The notes below the pieces were generated by a model. That model saw only the letters and a list, made by a program, of their open reading frames with translations. It was not told the origin of the DNA and made no database searches. The position numbers and the translations under genes are program-made. Below are positions 58,333 to 64,000 of a DNA stretch of 64,000 nt, piece after piece. Position 1 is the first letter of the stretch. Each line of letters starts with the position of its first letter. This DNA comes from Rhizobium esperanzae (GTDB lineage: Bacteria > Pseudomonadota > Alphaproteobacteria > Rhizobiales > Rhizobiaceae): positions 124,001 through 188,000 of the forward strand of contig NZ_MXPU01000011.1 in assembly GCF_002204185.1 (NCBI RefSeq). Direction: 5' to 3'.

Positions 58333-59172
58333 CTACGGTCGGCGCCGCAATTGCGCCGAGCGCTGAAATTCGGCCGGAGTCTGACCGAAGGCCTGTTTGA
58401 AGGAAGCGCTGAAATGACTATGGCTGGAAAAACCGAGATCGAGGCCGAGTGAGGTCAGATCGTCATACTGGCCGAGCAGATCGAGCGCCCGGGCAAGCCG
58501 CAGCCTCAGCTGATAGCGATAGAGCGGCGTGGCCTCGACCTGCTGGAAGACCTGGGTGAGGTAAACAGGAGAAACGCCGACTTCCGACGCGATTTCCGCC
58601 AGCGTCCAGCGTCGCGCGAGATCGGAGGAAAGCACCAGCTTTGCGCGGTCGACGAGTTTCTGCCGGCCGACGCTGGCGCCGGCAGCGTGCGAAGTACGCT
58701 CGCCGAACGAGCGGCGAACCAGCGTCAGGGCCAGCGTTTCCGCCTCGAGCATTTCGGCGACGTTGCGCCTGAGGCCGTGACGCAGCAGGGCGACCAGCGC
58801 CTGCGCGCGTGGGTCGATCCGCCGGCGCTGGCGGCGGAAGGAAAAGGCCGGGCCGGGCTGCGCCTGCTCCTTCGGCGCCAGCTCTTCCAGCATGGATTCG
58901 TCGATCGACAGGTCGATGCAGGCGTCGCCGCCCGCGATCGGGTGACTGATCCGATAGCCTTGAGCGGCATTGAAGAACAGCACCTGATTGGCTTCAGCCA
59001 CAGTATCCGTGCGGCCGACATGGCGCATGAAGACTCCGCGATAGGGATAGACGAGGCTAGTCTTGTGCGCACATTCCTCGTTGCTCTTGTGGCGGCACTC
59101 GCCATTGCAGACGACGTCACGAATGGTGACGGTCTTCGTATTCAGGAGCAGTGCTGTTGAAAACTGCGACAT
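58333..59172 (-). CDS. AraC-family regulator with Cys/His-rich N-terminus
   Basis: 279 residues from ATG 59172. The C-terminal pair of helix-turn-helix motifs (about 175-275, WTLAEIASEVGVSPVYLTQVFQQ and LGFSSHSHFSASFKQAFGQTP) is standard. The N-terminus is not: VCNGECRHKSNEECAHKT gives Cys22, Cys26, His28, Cys34 and His36, a likely metal site ahead of a cupin-like sensor domain. The nearby gene for a Cys-rich peptide supports metal or redox sensing (inference). Confidence 0.88.
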   Translation of the reverse strand: MSQFSTALLLNTKTVTIRDVVCNGECRHKSNEECAHKTSLVYPYRGVFMRHVGRTDTVAEANQVLFFNAAQGYRISHPIAGGDACIDLSIDESMLEELAPKEQAQPGPAFSFRRQRRRIDPRAQALVALLRHGLRRNVAEMLEAETLALTLVRRSFGERTSHAAGASVGRQKLVDRAKLVLSSDLARRWTLAEIASEVGVSPVYLTQVFQQVEATPLYRYQLRLRLARALDLLGQYDDLTSLGLDLGFSSHSHFSASFKQAFGQTPAEFQRSAQLRRRP

Positions 59173-59245
59173 CGTATCGTCCGGGTTCAGGCGGGCAGCC
59201 CGACAAGGCTGCGCAGGGGCACAGTACCACAGTGAATTTGATGTT

Positions 59246-59473
59246 TCAGTAGCGGCTGTAAACGTGCACGTCGCTCTCTGTCTGCCCCCGCGAGAGGCCG
59301 ACATCCTTCAACTGAGCGTCGGAAAGTTCCATCAGCGCATTGTAGTTGCGCCGTTCGCTGATCTTGCGCCCCAGCCAGCGGACCGCGGTGCCGACTGCAG
59401 AAAGAAGGCCGGGCCGGATGCGCCGCGAAGAGCGGATATTGCGGGCCGGTATCGTGAAATTCGAGCTGTGCAT
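59246..59473 (-). CDS. DUF1127 domain protein, 75 aa
   Basis: 75 residues. The DUF1127 motif lies at about 40-62 (RRNYNALMELSDAQLKDVGLSR), preceded by a basic region. Short DUF1127 proteins in alphaproteobacteria bind RNA or regulators and affect phosphate, carbon and stress metabolism. Its ribosome site lies inside a perfect 9-bp hairpin (59480-59502), suggesting translation control. Confidence 0.9.
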   Translation of the reverse strand: MHSSNFTIPARNIRSSRRIRPGLLSAVGTAVRWLGRKISERRNYNALMELSDAQLKDVGLSRGQTESDVHVYSRY

Positions 59474-59479
59474 GATGAT

Positions 59480-59502
59480 CCTCCATCCTCATTGGATGGA
59501 GG
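59480..59502 (-). promoter_or_regulatory. Hairpin sequestering the DUF1127 ribosome site
   Basis: Minus strand: CCTCCATCC, loop AATGA, GGATGGAGG, then six bases and the ATG at 59473. The whole Shine-Dalgarno GGAGG is in the 3' arm, so the gene can be translated only when the stem opens, for example by heat, a small RNA or a helicase. Confidence 0.65.
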
Positions 59503-59561
59503 CAGTGAACCATCACCGACAGTTTGGCGCTGTCAGATTATTTAGCGATCGAGCACGGCCT

Positions 59562-60359
59562 TCATGCCTTCAGCAGCCATTCGTGCTCGGCGGCATTGTG
59601 GAATTTCCAGATTCGCTTCGGCCCGGCCATGACATTGAGATAATAGAGATCATAGCCATGCGTTGCCGCGCAGGGATGATAGCCCTTCGGCACCAGTGTG
59701 ACGTCGCCGTCCTCGATCGCCATCGCCTCGTCGAGCGAGCGGTCGTCGGTGTAGACGCGCTGGAAACCGAAACCCTGCGGCGGGTTGAGGCGATGGTAGT
59801 AGGTCTCTTCCAGAAAGCTTTCGTTTGGCAGGTCGTCCTGATCGTGCTTGTGCGGCGGATAGGAGGAGGTATGGCCACCTGGCGTGATAACCTCGACGAC
59901 GAGCAGCGAATGCGCCGAATTATCGTCCTCAGGCATGATGTTGTTGACGTAGCGCACATTCGTGCCCTTGCCGCGCGTGACCTGAGGATGGGTGCCAGGC
60001 GGGATCGCCTTTGCCTCATAGCTGCCGCCGCCGGGCGCCGAGCAGACAGCCAGTTCCAGATCGGTCTCTGCCGTGACGGACCATGTCGAGCCCATCGGGA
60101 TATAAAGCGCATGCGGAGCCCCGTCGAAGGGGTTCATCCGCTCACCGAGCGTCCCGAAATCCTTCGCGCCGGCCGACGCCTTGCCCTTGCCGGTCACCCA
60201 GACCAGGCAGACCTCGCGTTCGCCGGTTTCCCCAGAAACGGTCTCACCCGGTTTGATTCGATGCAGATCGAAGCCGACATACGTCCACCCGGCATTCTCC
60301 GGGGTGACATGCGTCACACGACCATGCGTGCCGGATGGTTTCACCTTGAGGTTTGGCAT
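59562..60359 (-). CDS. iolB: 5-deoxy-glucuronate isomerase
   Basis: 265 residues, a bicupin. The metal-site segment HKHDQDDLPNESFLEETYYHR and DRSLDEAMAIEDGDVTLVPKGYHP are typical of IolB, which turns 5-deoxy-glucuronic acid into 2-deoxy-5-keto-gluconate, the fourth step of inositol breakdown. It is the last of the four iol genes; a RIME-type repeat separates it from iolE, but same strand and pathway suggest co-regulation. Confidence 0.95.
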   Translation of the reverse strand: MPNLKVKPSGTHGRVTHVTPENAGWTYVGFDLHRIKPGETVSGETGEREVCLVWVTGKGKASAGAKDFGTLGERMNPFDGAPHALYIPMGSTWSVTAETDLELAVCSAPGGGSYEAKAIPPGTHPQVTRGKGTNVRYVNNIMPEDDNSAHSLLVVEVITPGGHTSSYPPHKHDQDDLPNESFLEETYYHRLNPPQGFGFQRVYTDDRSLDEAMAIEDGDVTLVPKGYHPCAATHGYDLYYLNVMAGPKRIWKFHNAAEHEWLLKA

Positions 60360-60390
60360 TGGTGTTTCTCCTCATAACGTTAGCGGGCGC

Positions 60391-60512
60391 GGCCCCCTCA
60401 TCCGGCTGCCGCCACCTTCTCCCCGAGGGGAGAAGGGATGTGCCGTGCCGTCTCCATTCCCCCCTTCTCCCCGTCGGGGAGAAGGTGCCCGAAGGGCGGA
60501 TGAGGGGGCGCC
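60391..60512. repeat. RIME1-type rhizobial intergenic mosaic element
   Basis: Two copies of the palindrome CCTTCTCCCC/GGGGAGAAGG (60415-60436 and 60463-60485) are nested in an outer inverted repeat (CCCCCTCATCCG with CGGATGAGGGGG). This is the structure of RIME1 elements described from rhizobia. It occupies the iolE-iolB gap. Confidence 0.85.
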
Positions 60513-60563
60513 TTGCCCCGACGATGCTATTAAGCCCCCTGGCGGGGGAGGGCCTTCGTCTCG

Positions 60564-61481
60564 TTACCCCTTCGGGAAACCTTCCGTTTCCACAGTATAA
60601 CCAGCCGCGGTCATGACGCGCATCAGTTCGGCATGGCCGATCTCGGCCATCTTCTGCGGCGGCGCCTTGCGCGGATCCTGTTCGGCCTCGACGACGAACC
60701 AGCCCTCATAGCCATGGTCTGCGAAGCGCTGGACAATGGCGCCGAAATCGAGCGAGCCGTCGCCCGGCACGGTGAAGGCGCCAAGCGCCACAGCATCCAG
60801 GAAGGATTGCCGGCTGCGGTCGAGCCCATCCACAACGGATTGGCGAATGTCCTTGACGTGGACGTGGTTGATGCGGGCGTGGTGATTGTCGATGGCGCGC
60901 AGCACATCGCCTCCGGCAAAGGCCAGGTGCCCGGCATCGAGCAACAGCGGAATGCCTTCGCCCGAATTGCGCATGAATGCGTCGAGTTCCGGCTCGGTTT
61001 CGACGACGGCCGCCATGTGGTGGTGATAAGAGAGCGGCATGCCCTGCTCGGCGCACCATTCGCCGAATTCGGTGACGCGGCGCGCATAGACCTTCATCTC
61101 GTCGTCGGCGAGGCGCGGCTTGGTCGCCAGCGGCTTGGAGCGGTCGCCCTGGATAGAGCGGCCGACTTCGCCATAGACGATGCAGGGCGCATTGACCGCT
61201 TTGAAAAGCTCGATCATCGGCGCGATGCGGTCCTTGTTGGCCGAGAGCTCCTCATTGACAAGCGTGCCGGAGAACCAGCCGCCGCACAGCGTCACGTCGG
61301 CGGCGCGCAGGATCGGCAGCATTTCTTCCGGGTTGCTGGGGAAACGGCGGCCTTGTTCCATGCCGGTGAAACCCGCACTGCGCGATTGCCGCAGGCATTC
61401 CTCGAGCGACACGTCGTCGCTAAGCTCAGGAAGGTCGTCGTTCCACCACGCGATGGGCGACATGCCGAGTTTGGCCTTCAT
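60564..61481 (-). CDS. iolE: Inosose dehydratase (myo-inosose-2 dehydratase)
   Basis: 305 residues from ATG 61481, chosen by AAGGAGAATATTG; the longer frame to 61640 overlaps the iolD end. A TIM-barrel of the xylose-isomerase type begins KLGMSPIAWWNDDLPELS, and metal ligands appear in SYHHHMAAVVE, LLLDAGHLAFAGG and GSLDFGAI. It removes water from 2-keto-myo-inositol, the second step of inositol catabolism. Sixty-seven bp downstream of iolD. Confidence 0.93.
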   Translation of the reverse strand: MKAKLGMSPIAWWNDDLPELSDDVSLEECLRQSRSAGFTGMEQGRRFPSNPEEMLPILRAADVTLCGGWFSGTLVNEELSANKDRIAPMIELFKAVNAPCIVYGEVGRSIQGDRSKPLATKPRLADDEMKVYARRVTEFGEWCAEQGMPLSYHHHMAAVVETEPELDAFMRNSGEGIPLLLDAGHLAFAGGDVLRAIDNHHARINHVHVKDIRQSVVDGLDRSRQSFLDAVALGAFTVPGDGSLDFGAIVQRFADHGYEGWFVVEAEQDPRKAPPQKMAEIGHAELMRVMTAAGYTVETEGFPKG

Positions 61482-61548
61482 CAATATTCTCCTTAAAGAC
61501 ATTGCGGAGGAGCGGGTCGGCTCCTCCGGAAAAATAGGGCTGACCTGT

Positions 61549-63399
61549 TCAGCCGATGCGCTGGGAGCCGCGGGCTTCGACGTAGCCCTTGCGCGCCTTG
61601 TTGACTTCTTCACGCGGGCTGACTTCCGGCACGGCAACATCCCACCAATGGCCGCCGGCTTCAGTGGTGATCAAGGGATCGGTGTCGATGACGAAGACGG
61701 ATGTACGATCGTTCTTCTTCGAATCGACGATCGCCTGCTCGAGTTCGGCGATGGAACTGACCTTGACGGCTATGGCGCCCATGCTTTCGGCGTGTGCGCG
61801 GAAATCGATCTCCGGCATCACCTCGTGATAGGAGTCCTTGAGCAGATTGTTGAAGTTGGCGCCGCCGGTTCCCATCTGCAACCGGTTGATGCAGCCATAA
61901 CCGCGATTGTCGAGCATGACGATATTGATCTTGAGGCCGAGCATGACCGAGGTCGCGATCTCGGAGTTCATCATCATGTAGGAACCGTCGCCGACCATAA
62001 CGACGACATCGCGTTCGGGGCGCGCCATCTTGGCGCCGAGCCCGCCGGCGATCTCGTAGCCCATGCAGGAGAAGCCGTATTCCATATGATAGCTGCCGGG
62101 CGCCGTCGCCGGCCAGAGCTTGTGCAACTCGCCGGGCAGACCGCCTGCGGCGCAAAGCACCGTCGTGTTCTCACCGCCGAGAGTGCGCGCCACCGCGCCG
62201 ATCACCTGCGCATCGGAGGGCAGGGCGGTGTTGGTCGCCGCCGTAGCCTTGGCGGCAGCCTCCATCCACACCTTCTTCTCCGCCGCTGCCTTCTCGGCAA
62301 GTGCCGCCGGCGCCTTCCAGCCGGAAAGGCCTGCCGAAAGCGCCTTCAGCCCTTCGCGGGCATCGGCCACCACAGGGTGGCTGTCGTGCTTCACCGCGTC
62401 ATAGGCGGCGATGTTGAGGCCGACCATCTTCAGGCTGTCGTTCTTGAAGAGCGCCCAGGAGCCGGTCGTGAAATCCTGGCAGCGCGTGCCGACGGCGATG
62501 ACGAGATCAGTCTCTTCGGCGATCGCGTTCGCCGCCGAGGTGCCGGTGACGCCGACCGAGCCGAGCGCCAGCGCATGGGTCTCGTTGATTGACGACTTGC
62601 CGGCCTGGGTGACGACGACGGGGATGGCGTGAGCCTCGGCAAAGGCCGCGAGTTCCTTCGTCGCCTGCGAATAGAGCACGCCGCCGCCGGCAACGATCAC
62701 CGGCTTCTCTGATGCCTTGATAAGGGCGATGGCATTTGCCAGTTCGTCCGCATCCGGTTGCGGCCGGCGGGTTGTCCAGACTTTTTCTTCGAATAGGCTT
62801 TCCGGATAATCGAAGGCCTCGGCCTGAACGTCCTGGCAGAGCGACAGCGTCACCGGGCCGCAATCGAGCGGATCGGTCAGCACCTGCATGGCCCGCTTCA
62901 GCGCCGTGATGATGTGCTCCGGCCGGGTGATTCGGTCGAAGTAACGCGAAACCGGACGGAAGGCGTCATTGGCAGAGACCGTGCCGTCGCCGAAATCCTC
63001 GATCTGCTGCAGCACCGGATCCGGCGCGCGGTTGGCGAAGACGTCGCCTGGGAGGAAGAGAACGGGAATGCGGTTGACATGCGCGACGCCTGCGGCTGTC
63101 ACCATGTTCAGCGCGCCGGGGCCGATCGAGGTGGTGCAAGCCATGAAGCGCGTGCGGAAATTCGCCTTGGCATAGGCAATCGCGGCATGCGCCATGCCCT
63201 GTTCATTGTGGGCTCGATAGGTCGTCAGTTCTCCACGCACCTGATAGAGCGCCTCGCCGACACCGGCGACATTGCCGTGACCGAAGATCGCCCAGACGCC
63301 ACCGAAGATCGGCACTTTTTTGCCGTCGATAACAGTCATCTGTACTTTCAGGAAATGCGCGACGGCCTGTGCCATCGTCAACCGAATCGTCTTGCCCAT
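61549..63399 (-). CDS. iolD: 3D-(3,5/4)-trihydroxycyclohexane-1,2-dione hydrolase
   Basis: 616 residues from ATG 63399 (GGGAGG upstream). Thiamine-diphosphate enzyme: the N-terminal pyrimidine-binding domain has HNEQGMAHAAIAYAK with the catalytic Glu, and the cofactor motif VGDGSYMMMNSEIATSVMLGLKIN is near 475-500. It opens the ring to 5-deoxy-glucuronic acid, third step of inositol catabolism. It lies between iolC and iolE. Confidence 0.95.
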   Translation of the reverse strand: MGKTIRLTMAQAVAHFLKVQMTVIDGKKVPIFGGVWAIFGHGNVAGVGEALYQVRGELTTYRAHNEQGMAHAAIAYAKANFRTRFMACTTSIGPGALNMVTAAGVAHVNRIPVLFLPGDVFANRAPDPVLQQIEDFGDGTVSANDAFRPVSRYFDRITRPEHIITALKRAMQVLTDPLDCGPVTLSLCQDVQAEAFDYPESLFEEKVWTTRRPQPDADELANAIALIKASEKPVIVAGGGVLYSQATKELAAFAEAHAIPVVVTQAGKSSINETHALALGSVGVTGTSAANAIAEETDLVIAVGTRCQDFTTGSWALFKNDSLKMVGLNIAAYDAVKHDSHPVVADAREGLKALSAGLSGWKAPAALAEKAAAEKKVWMEAAAKATAATNTALPSDAQVIGAVARTLGGENTTVLCAAGGLPGELHKLWPATAPGSYHMEYGFSCMGYEIAGGLGAKMARPERDVVVMVGDGSYMMMNSEIATSVMLGLKINIVMLDNRGYGCINRLQMGTGGANFNNLLKDSYHEVMPEIDFRAHAESMGAIAVKVSSIAELEQAIVDSKKNDRTSVFVIDTDPLITTEAGGHWWDVAVPEVSPREEVNKARKGYVEARGSQRIG

Positions 63400-63435
63400 C
63401 GGGGCCTCCCGAACTTTTAACTCTTTGTCTGGTTT

Positions 63436-63591
63436 CCCCTCCCCAACCCCTCCCCACAAGGGGGAGGGGTTAACCTGCCGTGCCGTTTCACGCCTATTGC
63501 AGCGCTTCTTCCAGCAGGACGGTTGCCGCCGAGTTCGAGGCGGCGCCTCAGGTTAAGTCCCTCCCCCTCGTGGGGAGGGGTTGGGGAGGGG
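63436..63591. repeat. 156-bp repeat element with 22-bp terminal inverted repeats
   Basis: The terminal arms (63436-63457 and 63570-63591) are perfect 22-bp complements of C-rich and G-rich sequence; inner palindromes and a second TTAACCT/AGGTTAA pair (63470-63476 with 63550-63556) lie within. It is related to the shorter repeat at 31364-31487. No ORF. It occupies the iolC-iolD gap and is MITE-like in form. Confidence 0.75.
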
Positions 63592-63604
63592 TCTAAATTT
63601 TATC

Positions 63605-64000
63605 CTACTGAAGCCCACGCGTCTTAAGCCAGGCCTCTGTTAATTGCCGGAAGCGGTCGGCCATGTCGGCGATCGCCTCCTCGTCGTTCATGTTGCCCGA
63701 GAGCCAGGCGCGCGCCGGATCGGCAAAGATCGTCCGGCCGACGGCAAAGCCTTTCACGGATGGAGCTGCCAGCGTCGCCTCGAAGCAGGAGATCAGCTCG
63801 TCGGCGGGCGCTTCGAGCCCGAGAAGCACGATACCACGGCACCATGGATCATTTTTGGCGATGACCGCATCGATCTTCTTCCAGGCTGCGCCGGAAGCCT
63901 GCGGCTCCAGTTTCCACCAGTCCGGCTTGATGCCGAGCGCGTAGAGCTCCTCCAGCGCGGTCGCGATCGTATCGTCGGTGAGCGGTCCGTTCTTGCCGGC
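63605..64000 (-). CDS. iolC: 5-dehydro-2-deoxygluconokinase, C-terminal part (cut by window end)
   Basis: 132 codons are present, ending TAG at 63605; the 5' part lies beyond 64000. The visible part, GIKPDWWKLEPQ, CRGIVLLGLEAPADELISCF and SVKGFAVGRTIFADPARAWL, is the DUF2090 domain that proteobacterial IolC carries after the sugar-kinase domain. IolC phosphorylates 2-deoxy-5-keto-gluconate. The kinase domain itself is not in view. Confidence 0.85.
   Translation of the reverse strand, partial: AGKNGPLTDDTIATALEELYALGIKPDWWKLEPQASGAAWKKIDAVIAKNDPWCRGIVLLGLEAPADELISCFEATLAAPSVKGFAVGRTIFADPARAWLSGNMNDEEAIADMADRFRQLTEAWLKTRGLQ

Overview
The window is about 61% G+C, densely coded chromosomal DNA from an alphaproteobacterium of the Rhizobium leguminosarum / R. 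etli group. The evidence is the rhizobial ccm-degP-two-component-glnE-pleC order, a cluster that looks like the rgt genes for galacturonic acid modification of lipopolysaccharide core, an iol operon, RIME-type intergenic repeats, and Shine-Dalgarno-led ATG(A) overlaps. No rRNA, tRNA, prophage, transposase or CRISPR array was seen. This is core chromosome rather than an island, so most novelty lies in intergenic RNA and regulation and in small proteins.

Layout. 1-3039: end of the cytochrome c maturation operon (ccmI-ccmE-ccmF-ccmH, all joined by 4-bp overlaps). 3187-7017: periplasmic protease DegP, then a response regulator / sensor kinase pair. 7153-10110: glnE (nitrogen control), convergent with pleC (cell-cycle kinase, 10107-12410) and pepN. 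15251-15610: a gene-free stretch with a terminator-ended candidate RNA before a DMT transporter. 16773-18217: an unknown protein and two unannotated-looking small genes. 18218-25118: a UDG-like protein, a YegD-type Hsp70 and an RND efflux pump with its adaptor. 25395-31332: a phosphotransferase-fold protein, an SDR, ETF-ubiquinone oxidoreductase, an L,D-transpeptidase, and a DMT exporter divergent from an Lrp-type regulator. 31497-38401: mgtE with a structured leader, an MFS exporter, a lipid kinase, and a glutamine-synthetase-like / class III aminotransferase pair that suggests amine catabolism.

38363-45197: three ArnT-like transferases, a polyprenyl-phosphate sugar synthase (RgtE-like) and a multi-membrane-span protein; together they probably make, flip and use a lipid-linked galacturonic acid. 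45165-47872: an ECF42-type sigma factor, three tandem DGPF/YCII proteins and a divergent small membrane protein, with TGTCGA-N17-CGNC promoter motifs facing both ways in the shared intergenic region. 47882-53377: AMP nucleosidase, small secreted proteins, a Sel1-like protein behind a highly structured leader, a VOC protein, an aminotransferase and a PilZ-like protein. 53794-59473: a host-attachment-type protein, a LysR regulator, a second PilZ-like protein, a MATE pump, a Cys-rich mini-protein behind a Cys-rich AraC regulator, and a DUF1127 protein whose ribosome site is buried in a perfect hairpin. 59562-64000: iolB, iolE, iolD and the 3' end of iolC (myo-inositol catabolism), broken up by two palindromic repeat elements.

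The most promising leads are the ECF42 bidirectional promoter, the Sel1 leader (it carries two octamers typical of c-di-GMP-I riboswitches in a non-canonical fold), the 15.4-kb candidate RNA, the mgtE leader, and the AraC / Cys-rich peptide pair. All functional statements come from reading the sequence and from knowledge of the families; no database search was run.
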